A stretch of 52,082 nucleotides of DNA from an uncultured Clostridia bacterium. GTDB taxonomy: Bacteria > Bacillota > Clostridia > Peptostreptococcales > Anaerovoracaceae. The DNA lies in NCBI GenBank assembly GCA_934234035.1, contig CAKQHH010000011.1:1-52082 (forward strand), given 5' to 3'. This document shows positions 1 to 8,132 of this stretch, in pieces. Position 1 is the stretch's first letter. Each line of letters opens with the position of its first letter. A program made the translations under genes and the position numbers. The notes below the pieces were generated by a model. That model worked only from the letters and a program-made list of their open reading frames with translations. It did no database searches and had not been told where the DNA came from.

Positions 1-66
1 TAGTCTCAATTACAGTATAGTGGCGAATCCACGATATTACAAATGTGAGGTCATTTCATATTATCT
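1..66. repeat. 66-bp dispersed repeat, copy 1
   Basis: Nearly identical to 47361-47428 (about five differences, same orientation). It contains a small inverted repeat GTGG-cgaat-CCAC. The second copy lies directly behind the stop codon of an AlbA-type regulator gene, so this copy may mark the 3' end of a similar gene left of the window. Function unknown. Confidence 0.8.
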
Positions 67-198
67 TGTTCCTTCGTTACCGGGCACCACGTCTTTGGGA
101 CCGAACGGGCCGACCGCCGGGCCGGCGTGGTGCTCCCCTGCATCACATACCACCGGTTCCCCCAGGCATTTCACTCTAATCTACCCAACGGCCGCGAA
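67..198. other. GC-rich non-coding spacer with inverted repeat
   Basis: No believable gene. The segment is much richer in G+C than the small genes beside it. It holds arms GCACCACG (about 89-96) and CGTGGTGC (about 125-132) around a GC-rich interior containing GCCGACCGCCGGGCCG. The same 16-mer recurs in the spacer near 1136-1151. Confidence 0.5.
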
Positions 199-247
199 GA
201 AAAATGATGCAGGAACCTCTTTTCGGAGCGTTCCTGCATCATTTTTC
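199..247. terminator. Perfect 18-bp hairpin, probable bidirectional terminator
   Basis: Arms 199-216 and 230-247 are perfect reverse complements around a 13-nt loop. The outer ends are A5 and T5 tracts, so either strand would give a rho-independent terminator. Confidence 0.75.
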
Positions 248-277
248 CACCACTTCCCGACAAATTCCGGAAAGGAA

Positions 278-324
278 AGAATTGACGACGCACGCCACAT
301 ATACCCTCGTTCGTCGTCAATTCT
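278..324 (-). terminator. Hairpin terminator of the small membrane-protein pair
   Basis: Perfect 13-bp arms at 278-290 and 312-324 (AGAATTGACGACG and its complement), 24 bp past the stop of the 349-534 gene. On the minus strand the hairpin is followed by a T-rich stretch. Confidence 0.65.
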
Positions 325-348
325 AATCATCTTCTCGTGCCTTCTGCT

Positions 349-534
349 CTATTCTGCAATCAGTGCTCGCACGAAGCGGATGGCAATCAACAACGGAAAA
401 AATGCAATTATGTTATAGAAATGTCCCGTGATGTCCTTAACGTAGTACAGATATTCTATACCAACAAAGGTAATTATCAGAAGCACAATTGCAAAAATAA
501 GCTCGCCGCGTGACAAGGTAACAATCTTTTTCAT
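349..534 (-). CDS. Small membrane protein, unknown function
   Basis: A 61-residue protein with two hydrophobic segments, about residues 10-30 and 38-56, separated by a short polar loop, so a two-span membrane protein is expected. The start is supported by AGAGAGG nine bases upstream of the ATG. It follows the 562-930 gene by 27 bp on the same strand and is followed by a hairpin terminator, so the two probably form a small operon. I do not recognise the family. Short paired membrane proteins of this kind are often bacteriocin-immunity or stress proteins, but nothing here shows that. Confidence 0.6.
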   Translation of the reverse strand: MKKIVTLSRGELIFAIVLLIITFVGIEYLYYVKDITGHFYNIIAFFPLLIAIRFVRALIAE

Positions 535-561
535 AACAGAAATCCTCTCTGAAATAACCGA

Positions 562-930
562 TTACTTCTTTTTTCGATAAGCAAAACTGAGTACTGCGCT
601 AAGAAGCGTTTGCAAAACCAAAATAAAAATAAGAGTACGGACAACGCCTGTAATTTCCTGTTGGTTTGCCGCAATAGAATTCCGGTACATCCAAATTATC
701 GGAAGTTCGGAAAGCAAGCTTAAGCAAAGCAGGATATATATATTCCCATAGGTTTTTCGATCATATTTTTTTATTGCCACTGCTTCTATTGTATGCAGGA
801 TCATAACTACAACGAAAAACATGAAGAAGGCATATATTAAGTATTGAGTTTTTTGAATGTATCGCATTTGCACCAACATTGAAATTCCAACAAGTGCAAA
901 TCCGATAATATTCTCAATATATCTTCTCAT
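562..930 (-). CDS. Four-span membrane protein, unknown function
   Basis: The protein is 122 residues when started at the ATG at 930, which has GGAGGG seven bases upstream; an upstream ATG at 984 has no good ribosome site. Four hydrophobic stretches alternate with short charged loops (about residues 8-24, 30-50, 62-82, 93-115), ending in a basic tail RKKK. That fits a small integral membrane protein with a cytoplasmic C-terminus. It is co-directional with the smaller membrane gene at 349-534. No catalytic motif is visible and no family is recognised. The surrounding DNA is AT-rich compared with the pyk region. Confidence 0.6.
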   Translation of the reverse strand: MRRYIENIIGFALVGISMLVQMRYIQKTQYLIYAFFMFFVVVMILHTIEAVAIKKYDRKTYGNIYILLCLSLLSELPIIWMYRNSIAANQQEITGVVRTLIFILVLQTLLSAVLSFAYRKKK

Positions 931-1032
931 CACTCCGCCCTCCGCTTTATACACAGAACACCACTGGCTTTCATCTATTTTCATAATTGTACCATCTAGA
1001 AATTTAAAATAGCATTACTATGTAAAAAAAAG

Positions 1033-1054
1033 TTTCTTAAGATTTCTTAAGAAA
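1033..1054. repeat. 22-bp palindrome TTTCTTAAGA-TT-TCTTAAGAAA
   Basis: Perfect 10-bp arms around TT, about 100 bp upstream of the 562-930 start codon. Its size and position fit an operator, but no regulator is identified. Confidence 0.5.
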
Positions 1055-1079
1055 AGAATCTTGGGTACCCCCGGCCTGG

Positions 1080-1133
1080 GGTTCGCGCTCGGAAACCGAG
1101 TTCTTTGGCTTTGCGGGCAGGCGGGCGCGAACC
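1080..1133. repeat. GC-rich nested inverted repeat
   Basis: Outer arms GGTTCGCGC (1080-1088) and GCGCGAACC (1125-1133) enclose a second hairpin, CTCGG-AAA-CCGAG. It lies between the pyk terminator and the small membrane genes in a non-coding GC-rich stretch (about 1060-1160) that shares a 16-mer with the spacer at 67-198. Confidence 0.5.
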
Positions 1134-1176
1134 TTGCCGACCGCCGGGCCGACCGGCCGCATTCTTCCTTCAATAA

Positions 1177-1225
1177 AAAACCCTGCACAGGCAGCAATCG
1201 CTTGACGCTGACCGTGCAGGGTTTT
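1177..1225 (-). terminator. Terminator of pyk
   Basis: Arms AAAACCCTGCAC (1177-1188) and GTGCAGGGTTTT (1214-1225) are perfect complements. On the minus strand the stem is followed by a T run. It begins 8 bp after the pyk stop codon. Confidence 0.85.
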
Positions 1226-1232
1226 AACTTTT

Positions 1233-2660
1233 CTATTCGTAGATTCTCTTAATGGTCTCGAATTTAATCATATTGGTGTTTCCGGTGATGCCGCTGAGCT
1301 TTCCGCCCATCATAATCACGTTGTCCCCCACTTCCAGGTTCAAGATCCGGGTGGCTTCCTTCATGGCATGGAAGAACAGCACATCCATGGATTCGTATTC
1401 CTCGCAAAGCACCGGAATAACGCCCCAGGAAAGGGCCAGCTTCCGGTATACCTTCGGGCGAATAGTGGTTCCGATAATCGGCACCGCATTTCGGAAACGG
1501 CTTACCATCCGCGCAGTGAGTCCGCTGACGGAGCTGACAATCACGCATTTCGCTTCCACATCGATGGCCATCTGGCAGGCGGAGTGGGAAATGGCGTCCA
1601 GAATATTCTTCGTGGTGAAATCTGTTTTTCGGAACCGATTCCGGTAATCGATTTTTTCCTCCGTATATTCCGCCACTTCCGCCATGGTACGCACTGCATC
1701 CACCGGATATTTTCCGGCGGCACTTTCTCCCGACAGCATCACCGCCGAAGCGCCCTCGTACACCGCGTTTGCCACATCGGAAATTTCCGCCCGGGTCGGA
1801 CGAATGTTGTGAATCATGGATTCCAGCATTTCCGTTGCCACGATGACTCTTTTTCCCAGCATCCGGCACTTGGAGACAATCTGTTTCTGAATCGCCGGAA
1901 CTTCCACAAAAGGAATTTCCACGCCCAGGTCGCCTCGGGCCACCATGATGCCGTCTACCACTTCCGAAATCGCTTCCACGTTGTCCACGCCGGACCGGTT
2001 CTCAATTTTCGCGATGATATCGATGTCCTGGCCGCCGTTCTCATCCAGGAAATTCCGCATTTCCAGCGCATCTTCCTTGGTGGACATAAAGGACGCCGCC
2101 ACATAGTCCACGTCCTGCTCGATGCCGAACAGCAGATCCTTCTTGTCCTGCTCGCTGAGAAAGGCATTACTCATCAGCCGCCCCGGAAAATTCATGCTCT
2201 TCCGGTCGGACAGCTCGCCGCCGATATCCACCCGGCACAGCACATCATTGCCGTTAATTTCTTTTACCGTGCACACCACCAGGCCGTTGTTCACCAGCAC
2301 CCGGTCGCCCTTCCGGAGGTCTTTGGCGAATCCCTTGTAGCTTACGGAAACCCGGCTCTCGTCCCCCTCGATATCCTCCGTGGTAAAGGTGAAATCCTGC
2401 CCGTCCGCCAGGGTAACCCGGTGGTCCTTGAACACGCCGATGCGATACTCCGGACCCTTGGTATCCAGCATGATCGGAATCGGCAGCTTCAGCTCCTCCC
2501 GAACCTTCCGAATCGTCCGGATTCGCTTCAAATGCTCCTCGTGATTTCCGTGGGAGAAGTTCAGCCGAGCCACGTTCAGCCCCGCTTTGCACATCTGGGT
2601 AAAAACAGCTTCCGACTCGCTGGCCGGTCCGATGGTGCAAATTATTTTCGTTTTTCTCAT
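1233..2660 (-). CDS. pyk: Pyruvate kinase
   Basis: Transfers phosphate from phosphoenolpyruvate to ADP in the last step of glycolysis. The 475-residue protein has the family landmarks in order: TIGPAS at the N-terminus, ARLNFSHG, DTKGPEYR, the B domain, IAKIENRSG with the catalytic Lys, the metal/PEP loop MVARGDLGVEIP, and VMLSGESAAGKYP. The C-terminal allosteric domain is present, but the extra PEP-utiliser domain of Bacillus enzymes is not. The segment ATEMLESM has Glu where most homologues have Gln. An ATG at 2666 sits one base from the GGGGG site, whereas the ATG at 2660 has seven bases, so 2660 is preferred. Monocistronic, with its own promoter and terminator. Confidence 0.97.
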   Translation of the reverse strand: MRKTKIICTIGPASESEAVFTQMCKAGLNVARLNFSHGNHEEHLKRIRTIRKVREELKLPIPIMLDTKGPEYRIGVFKDHRVTLADGQDFTFTTEDIEGDESRVSVSYKGFAKDLRKGDRVLVNNGLVVCTVKEINGNDVLCRVDIGGELSDRKSMNFPGRLMSNAFLSEQDKKDLLFGIEQDVDYVAASFMSTKEDALEMRNFLDENGGQDIDIIAKIENRSGVDNVEAISEVVDGIMVARGDLGVEIPFVEVPAIQKQIVSKCRMLGKRVIVATEMLESMIHNIRPTRAEISDVANAVYEGASAVMLSGESAAGKYPVDAVRTMAEVAEYTEEKIDYRNRFRKTDFTTKNILDAISHSACQMAIDVEAKCVIVSSVSGLTARMVSRFRNAVPIIGTTIRPKVYRKLALSWGVIPVLCEEYESMDVLFFHAMKEATRILNLEVGDNVIMMGGKLSGITGNTNMIKFETIKRIYE

Positions 2661-2704
2661 GGTCATACCCCCTTATTTATTTCTCTCTTTTCGATCTTAT
2701 TTCT

Positions 2705-2732
2705 ATTATAAATGTCCGGCGGCATTTATCAA
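2705..2732 (-). promoter_or_regulatory. Promoter of pyk
   Basis: On the minus strand TTGATA (2727-2732), 16-bp spacer, TATAAT (2705-2710). The start codon is 45 bp downstream. Confidence 0.65.
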
Positions 2733-2775
2733 CCGCAACGCCGAGTTGTTTGTCGGAATTTTACGAAACCACGCT

Positions 2776-2813
2776 ATTGAAGAAAAGTGGTAATATTACC
2801 GTTTTTCTTCAAT
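2776..2813. repeat. 38-bp palindromic unit A1
   Basis: Near-perfect palindrome with ATTGAA/TTCAAT ends and core GGTAATATTACC, 16 bp past the stop codon of DUF4143 ATPase copy A. It matches A2 and A3 in length and core. Confidence 0.9.
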
Positions 2814-2829
2814 CTGCACACCGTTCAAT

Positions 2830-4080
2830 CTAGAGTTCCAAACTATTCTCCTTCAAAAGAAAATCGTAAATGCTCATCATCGTAATTCCGTCTTCATCTC
2901 TGCTAACGTTTATCACATCTTTTACGATGATTATTTTCTTAAAGGAGTCCTTCACATTAATCAAAGAAGCTTTTTCTTGACGAACCTTCTCCGCATCCGG
3001 CAAACGAAATGCGGACTGAATATAATATCTCCGGTTCCCCAGCGTCGCCACGAAATCGATTTCCAGTTGCTTTCTGGTGAGGTGTCCGTCTATTTTTTCT
3101 CGTTTATCCACAATCCCTACGTCCACCGAATACCCCCGTACCCGCAGTTCATTGAATATGATGTTTTCCATCAGGTGTGTTTCTTCCACCTGCCGAAAGC
3201 CTAGACGTGCATTTCGAAGTCCCACATCTTCGAAGTAATACTTAATCGGTGATCCGATATATTTTCGGCCTTTCACATTATATCGCTGGGCTTTCTGAAT
3301 GATAAAAGCATCCTCAAGGTACTGAATATACTGCCGGATTGTATTTGAACTAATGGAAGATTGAATGTTGCTTCGAAAAGTTGCTTCCAGCTTGGTCGGA
3401 TTGGTTAGTGAACCCACCGCCGAAGCAAGGATGTTCACCAAATCTTCCAATTCTTGAGTTTTTGCAATATTGTGCCGCTCCAGAATGTCTTTTAAATAAG
3501 TCTCTTCAAACAACTTTGAAAGATACTGCACCTTCTGCTCTTCGGTCTGCATGGTTGCACAAAGCGGAAGCCCCCCATACATAACGTAATCCGCCCAACC
3601 ATGATAGACATCTCCGGAATACACCTGCATGAACTCGCTGAAAGAGAGGGGAAAAACATGAACTTCATCGCCTCTTCCTCGGAATTCCGTAAGTATATCA
3701 TTTGACAAGAACTTTGAATTGCTGCCGGTAACATAGATATCTGCATTCGGATAATGAAGAAGTGAATTCAGCACTTCTTCAAAATTCTCCAGCATCTGAA
3801 CCTCGTCCAACAAAATGTAATATTGCTTATCGTCAGGCATATGAGAATCGATGTAATCCAATAAAACCTCCGGATTTCGATACTCTCTGTTTTTCCACCG
3901 ATCCAATTCCATCACAATAATGTTCTTTTCCGGGACCCCTTGTTCCAGCAAATACCGGTAAAACAATTTAAAGAGAAGATAAGACTTTCCGCATCGACGA
4001 ATACCGGTAACCACTTTGATCATTCCGTTATGCATGCGATGAATCAATCGGTCCAAGTAGATATTTCGCTCTATATTCAT
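2830..4080 (-). CDS. DUF4143-family AAA+ ATPase, copy A
   Basis: The 416-residue protein has a Walker A GIRRCGKS at residues 26-33, a Walker B YYILLDEVQ near 100, the sensor-type strand YVTGSNSKFLS, a winged-helix-like middle, and the C-terminal DUF4143 domain (KYYFEDVGLRNARLGF, then LEIDFVATLGNRRYYIQSAF). That last domain has a restriction-nuclease-like fold in the family, but the usual catalytic Lys is Gln here, so cleavage is not expected. The start at 4080 is set by AAGGAGGGG; the upstream ATG at 4131 lies inside a palindromic unit and is rejected. Units A2 and A3 bracket its promoter and A1 follows its stop. Cellular role unknown; the gene is isolated between housekeeping genes. Close in architecture to copy B. 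Confidence 0.9.
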   Translation of the reverse strand: MNIERNIYLDRLIHRMHNGMIKVVTGIRRCGKSYLLFKLFYRYLLEQGVPEKNIIVMELDRWKNREYRNPEVLLDYIDSHMPDDKQYYILLDEVQMLENFEEVLNSLLHYPNADIYVTGSNSKFLSNDILTEFRGRGDEVHVFPLSFSEFMQVYSGDVYHGWADYVMYGGLPLCATMQTEEQKVQYLSKLFEETYLKDILERHNIAKTQELEDLVNILASAVGSLTNPTKLEATFRSNIQSSISSNTIRQYIQYLEDAFIIQKAQRYNVKGRKYIGSPIKYYFEDVGLRNARLGFRQVEETHLMENIIFNELRVRGYSVDVGIVDKREKIDGHLTRKQLEIDFVATLGNRRYYIQSAFRLPDAEKVRQEKASLINVKDSFKKIIIVKDVINVSRDEDGITMMSIYDFLLKENSLEL

Positions 4081-4094
4081 AGCCCCTCCTTCAC

Positions 4095-4132
4095 TTTGAA
4101 TAAAAGTGGTAATATTACCTAATTTCTTCAAT
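4095..4132. repeat. 38-bp palindromic unit A2
   Basis: Same length and core as A1 (GGTAATATTACC), ends TTTGAA/TTCAAT. It lies between the -10 box (ends 3 bp away) and the SD of copy A, so it would cover the transcription start and form the 5' leader. Confidence 0.9.
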
Positions 4133-4135
4133 GAG

Positions 4136-4164
4136 ATTGTACACCATCAAAACACTTAAGGCAA
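4136..4164 (-). promoter_or_regulatory. Promoter of DUF4143 ATPase copy A
   Basis: On the minus strand TTGCCT (4159-4164), 17-bp spacer, TACAAT (4136-4141). It sits exactly between units A3 and A2, the same arrangement as copy B. Confidence 0.6.
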
Positions 4165-4172
4165 TCCACGCC

Positions 4173-4210
4173 ATTGAAAAAAAGTGGTAACATTACCACT
4201 TTTCTTCAAT
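4173..4210. repeat. 38-bp palindromic unit A3
   Basis: Palindrome with ends ATTGAA/TTCAAT and core GTGGTAACATTACCAC, 8 bp upstream of the -35 box of copy A. It is also 19 bp past the stop of the peptidase gene, where it could form a transcript-end hairpin. Confidence 0.9.
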
Positions 4211-4229
4211 GATATTCCGTTCGTATTTT

Positions 4230-7169
4230 CTATACCGTAATCACCCGGTCCAGCTCGCCATAGGCTTCCAGCTGGTTCTTTCCGCCCACCAGCACGATGC
4301 CTCCTTCGGCAATGGCTTTTGCCAGAGGTTCCGCATACTTCGCCAGCTTCTCCGGCGTGGAATTCAGCACCCGCCGCCGCTCGGTGCAGCGGTCCTCGTA
4401 GGTTCGTCCGCTGAGGTACATGCTGTCCGCCCCGTTTCCTTTGAGGCGCGGCGTCAGCACCCGGGAGGACTCGGACACCGCCCCGATGATGAATCCGGTG
4501 AGGTCCGGAGCGGCGTCGGTGAACTCCTTCAGGAAGGTTCCCACGGTTTCGTATTTTTGTAAAGACTCTGCGCCCTTCGGATCCCGGTAGGAGTAGCAGG
4601 CCGTCAGTCCGGACACGCCGGCGGTCAGGCCGGTTCCGTAAGCGCCGCCCTGCACCCGGATGATATTCCAGAGGTACGCGTAGGAAACAATCCGCGCCGC
4701 CAGGGAAAGTTCTCCGTTCCACTGCGCGCCGAACTTGGTAATATCTCCGCCCCGGATGGCGAAGGAGATGTCCGCCGGAATTACGATGCCCTCTTTCCGG
4801 GCGCCCCACGGACGAACCGCCGGCTGCCCTTCCGCCTCCGGCGAAGCCGCTTCGCATTCGTCTGCCGACAAGCCCTTTCGGAATTCCGTCACCAGCGTCT
4901 GCACGTCGGCTTCCGTGCCCCCGGTGATGCTCAGCATCATTTTGTTCGGGTTCACGCAGCGGTGCAGCTCCCGGGTCAAGAGGTTCCGGAAGGAGGTCCA
5001 ATCCCAGTTCTCTTCCTGCTTCTTCATCCACTCGTAGTAGGTCAGTCCGTCGGTGCATTCATTTACCACACCGGCACCGGTGAACATGGCCGTCAGCCGG
5101 CGCAGTCCCAGGGAGTGACCCGCCATGGCCATCTGCTGCTGCATATCGCCCCGGTCCTGCTTCAGCAGATTCCGAACCGCCTCTTCATCCAGCAGCTGCG
5201 TTTCCCTCAGCACTTCCGTCACCAGGGCCACCGCCGCTTCCAAATTCTTCGGCAGGGTGCTGAAGGTGGCGACCAGCTTCGCTTTATAGGATGCGCCGTC
5301 GTTGTTCTTCGAGAACGTTGCCGTGCTAAAATCAACATTTCCGCAATACAGACGGCTCCGGTTCAGCAGATCCGTCGGGGTGGACCGGCGGGTAGCGATT
5401 TTGCCCAGAATCTCCGTCAGGAAGGAAATCCGAGACAGCTCTTCCTCGGTCCGGTCCGTGATGTCGAAGAACGCCGTTACGTACAGGATGCCGCCGGTTG
5501 GGATATCGTGTACCAGCACCTTGGTGCCGTCCATGTCCCGCACTTCCGTGGGGATGTCCTCCGGCATATCCTGAATATCCGCCAACGTCAAGTGCGGCAG
5601 GCATTGCAGATCCTCCTCCGAATCCGTCTCCTCCTGCCATTCCTGCAGCTCTTTCTCCTGATGCCGGAAGGCTTCCTTCTCCGCCGAATCCCAGGATGCT
5701 TCCTCGTCCCGAAGCCGCTGCTCCTCTGCCTTTCGCCGTTCTTCGCCCGCCGTGCGGGAAGGTTCCATAATAACCTCGCAGCGGTGGTCGTTGTCCAGAT
5801 AGACTTCCCGAAGGAGCTCCTCGAAGTATCCTTGGTCGGCTTTCTCCCGAAGCTTCTCGAAAATATCTCCCACCTGCAGGTTGGCTTCCGGCTTTCCGCC
5901 GTACAGCCAGCTCTCCAGGATGTTAAAGCTGTAAATCAAACCCGACGGGTAGGAGCCGAAATCCCGCTCCCGCATGATGAATTCCGTATTGGCCAGGGCG
6001 GAATCCAGCTCCTCCCGGTCCAATCCTTCTTTTACCAGACGATTCAGCTCATCGTGAATCAGGGTGCGGATGAGATCCGTATTCTCCGGCGCGTAATTCC
6101 GGACTTCGATGCGGGCGTAAGGCTGACGCACGGAATCCATCACGGAGACGATCACGTCCTCGGCCAGACCCCGGTCCAGAATGCATTTTACCAGCGGGGA
6201 ATGGTTGTTGTGGGCGATGACGCTGTGCAGCACGTGCATGGCCACCAGCTTCTCCCGGTCATCGTAATCGCCGATCACGCCGCCCCAGGCAATCCGCATC
6301 CGCGGCTCCTTTTCCTCATCCGGTGCAATCTCGTAGGTGACTCTGCAGCTTCCGCCGTCCACCGGCGTTTGCTTTGGCGGGAAGTGAACCGGCTCGGTCC
6401 GACCAAAATTCTTCAGGTATTCGTCCTGAAGAATGCCCAGCACTTCGTCGATATCCAGATTTCCGTCCAGGCAGATGTAGGCATTGGACGGTGCATAGAA
6501 TTTCCGGTGGGTGTCGATGAAATCTTCGTAGGTCAGATCCGGAATACTCTTCGGGTCGCCGCCGGAATTGAATCGATACGGCGTATCCGGCAGCATCGCC
6601 CGGCACATGGCATCCTCCAGCAGCTCGTCGGCGTTGGCCATGGCCCCCTTCATTTCGTTGAACACCACACCCTTGTAAGACGGCGTCCCGGCTTCATCGA
6701 AAGCGTAATGCCAGCCCTCCTGCCGGAAAATATTCGGGTTCCGGTAGATGGCCGGATGCAGCACCGCATCCATGTACACCCGCATTAGATTGATGAAATC
6801 CTTGTTGTTCTTGCTGGCCACCGGGTATAACGTCTTATCCGGAAAGGTCATGGCATTCAGGAAGGTGTTCAGGGAATTCTTCACTAGCTCTACAAAAGGC
6901 TCCTTCACCGGATACCGATCCGACCCACACAGCACCGAATGCTCCAGAATGTGAAACACCCCGGTGTCGTTCCACGGCAGCGTCTTGAAGGCAATTCCAA
7001 AGGTCTTGTTTTCCTCCGCCCGGTCCAGCCAGATCAGCTTCAATCCGGTGGCTTCGTGTTCCATCTGAATCAAGGTTCCCTGCAGCTCCTCCAAAGGCAC
7101 CCGCCGCTGCACCCGAAACCCGTGCAGTACCTCATTTACTTCCAACTCTCTATGCTCCTGCATCGTCAT
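4230..7169 (-). CDS. M16C zinc peptidase, presequence protease/pitrilysin type
   Basis: A large two-half-barrel metallopeptidase that degrades short peptides. At 979 residues it has the expected M16C size. The inverted zinc motif HxxEH is HILEH near residue 65, in the context GVFHILEHSVLCGSDRYPVKEPF. The downstream third ligand lies in the FNEMKGAM segment, and a charged linker follows around residues 475-520 (rich in Glu, Arg and Lys). No signal peptide, so cytoplasmic. Three in-frame ATGs lie at the start. The one at 7169 has GGG seven bases upstream, while the one at 7175 is too close. It follows the membrane-protein gene by about 20 bp, so they are probably co-transcribed. Confidence 0.92.
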   Translation of the reverse strand: MTMQEHRELEVNEVLHGFRVQRRVPLEELQGTLIQMEHEATGLKLIWLDRAEENKTFGIAFKTLPWNDTGVFHILEHSVLCGSDRYPVKEPFVELVKNSLNTFLNAMTFPDKTLYPVASKNNKDFINLMRVYMDAVLHPAIYRNPNIFRQEGWHYAFDEAGTPSYKGVVFNEMKGAMANADELLEDAMCRAMLPDTPYRFNSGGDPKSIPDLTYEDFIDTHRKFYAPSNAYICLDGNLDIDEVLGILQDEYLKNFGRTEPVHFPPKQTPVDGGSCRVTYEIAPDEEKEPRMRIAWGGVIGDYDDREKLVAMHVLHSVIAHNNHSPLVKCILDRGLAEDVIVSVMDSVRQPYARIEVRNYAPENTDLIRTLIHDELNRLVKEGLDREELDSALANTEFIMRERDFGSYPSGLIYSFNILESWLYGGKPEANLQVGDIFEKLREKADQGYFEELLREVYLDNDHRCEVIMEPSRTAGEERRKAEEQRLRDEEASWDSAEKEAFRHQEKELQEWQEETDSEEDLQCLPHLTLADIQDMPEDIPTEVRDMDGTKVLVHDIPTGGILYVTAFFDITDRTEEELSRISFLTEILGKIATRRSTPTDLLNRSRLYCGNVDFSTATFSKNNDGASYKAKLVATFSTLPKNLEAAVALVTEVLRETQLLDEEAVRNLLKQDRGDMQQQMAMAGHSLGLRRLTAMFTGAGVVNECTDGLTYYEWMKKQEENWDWTSFRNLLTRELHRCVNPNKMMLSITGGTEADVQTLVTEFRKGLSADECEAASPEAEGQPAVRPWGARKEGIVIPADISFAIRGGDITKFGAQWNGELSLAARIVSYAYLWNIIRVQGGAYGTGLTAGVSGLTACYSYRDPKGAESLQKYETVGTFLKEFTDAAPDLTGFIIGAVSESSRVLTPRLKGNGADSMYLSGRTYEDRCTERRRVLNSTPEKLAKYAEPLAKAIAEGGIVLVGGKNQLEAYGELDRVITV

Positions 7170-7190
7170 ACGCATTCCCTTTCTTCTATA

Positions 7191-8021
7191 TTATAGGTAG
7201 TGATCTTCCACTTTTTCCGCCGCATACCGGTCCGTCGCCTCCGCAACATCCGGCTCTTCCTCCGGCACCGCTTCTTCCGCAGATTCCGCCGGCACCGCCT
7301 CCGCAAACGTCTGGCTCAGCGTCGGCTGCTCCTCCTCCGGAGACTTCTTCTTCCCTCGCCGAGAAGCGGCATGTCCCGCCGGAACGTACTCCTTCGGATC
7401 CCGCACCTTCTTTCGGTTTCTCATAAAAAGAACCAGCGCCGCCACGTAGAACACCGGGGTAAAAACAAGAACGAAGGTCACCACCGTCCGGTCCATATCC
7501 GATGTGACTTCATTTCCCGGAAGCACCATTAGCAGCGGGCACAGCCACAAAGCGTGCAGGAACCAAGGAACGATCATGGCGCCTTCCCGAGACCCCTTCC
7601 ACAGCAAAAAGCTCATGATTACCATGGTGAAGAACGGGCTCAAAATGGTGTTCCAGCGCACGTCCGCCGGGACCGCACCGCCGCCCAAAGTGGTGAGGGC
7701 CGAAAGCAGTCCCACAAAGCCCAGGACAATCCAGAATCCCCCGTGGAGATAGCTCCGGAAGGCATACCGGTCAAAACTCGGCTGTTTCTCGCTGCGGCAC
7801 AGGAAATACCAGCAGAGGAATTCCTCCACCGCCGCCATCAGCACGCCCAGCACCAGGCCGCCGGCCGTGGTGCCGATTTTTAGGTGAAACGCTCCTTCCA
7901 CCACGTAATCCCGCAGCGCACCTTCCAGCACCAGCACCAGCAGTGCCGTGCAAAACCCGTATATCAGTCCGCGCCGGATTCGCTTGCCCGGCGTCCATTC
8001 TTTTTTTACATCATTCGTCAT
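7191..8021 (-). CDS. Multi-span membrane protein with acidic tail, unknown function
   Basis: The 276-residue protein has about six hydrophobic segments between residues 17 and 200, then a cytoplasmic-looking tail. The tail begins basic (RNRKKVRDPKEY, RRGKKK) and becomes strongly acidic and Ala/Glu-rich. A segment AAVEEFLCWYFL resembles the Glu-Glu motif of CPBP intramembrane proteases, but the following Arg and the later His motifs are not clear, so I do not assign that family. The start has AGGAGG eight bases upstream. It precedes the M16C peptidase closely, which hints at a link to peptide handling, though this is inference. Confidence 0.75.
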   Translation of the reverse strand: MTNDVKKEWTPGKRIRRGLIYGFCTALLVLVLEGALRDYVVEGAFHLKIGTTAGGLVLGVLMAAVEEFLCWYFLCRSEKQPSFDRYAFRSYLHGGFWIVLGFVGLLSALTTLGGGAVPADVRWNTILSPFFTMVIMSFLLWKGSREGAMIVPWFLHALWLCPLLMVLPGNEVTSDMDRTVVTFVLVFTPVFYVAALVLFMRNRKKVRDPKEYVPAGHAASRRGKKKSPEEEQPTLSQTFAEAVPAESAEEAVPEEEPDVAEATDRYAAEKVEDHYL

Positions 8022-8090
8022 TTCCCATTCCTCCTGATTTCGAAACTATGCCCCATTATACCCTATCCCCGGATTGAACGCAAAAAACAT

Positions 8091-8125
8091 CCGGCGCTCC
8101 TGAACCTGTCAGAAGCGCCGTTTTC
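8091..8125 (-). terminator. Terminator of the csoR-copA-mntP operon
   Basis: Arms CGGCGCTCCTGA and TCAGAAGCGCCG pair with one mismatch. On the minus strand the stem is followed by ATGTTTTTT. It starts just after the mntP stop. Confidence 0.8.
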
Positions 8126-8132
8126 TGTTTCG

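Noticed and set aside
20..418. Plus-strand ORF of 132 codons
   Set aside because: It crosses a dispersed repeat, two hairpins and the end of a real gene, and has no ribosome site.
4080..4131. Longer N-termini for the two DUF4143 ATPases (starts at 4131 and 43131)
   Set aside because: They would be translated through the 38-bp units and lack ribosome sites, while the internal ATGs have good ones and align Walker A at the same residue in both proteins.
1368..6788. Plus-strand frames opposite pyk (1368-2711) and the peptidase (4962-6788)
   Set aside because: Composition is His/Arg/Gln-rich with no family match; antisense shadows of well-supported genes.
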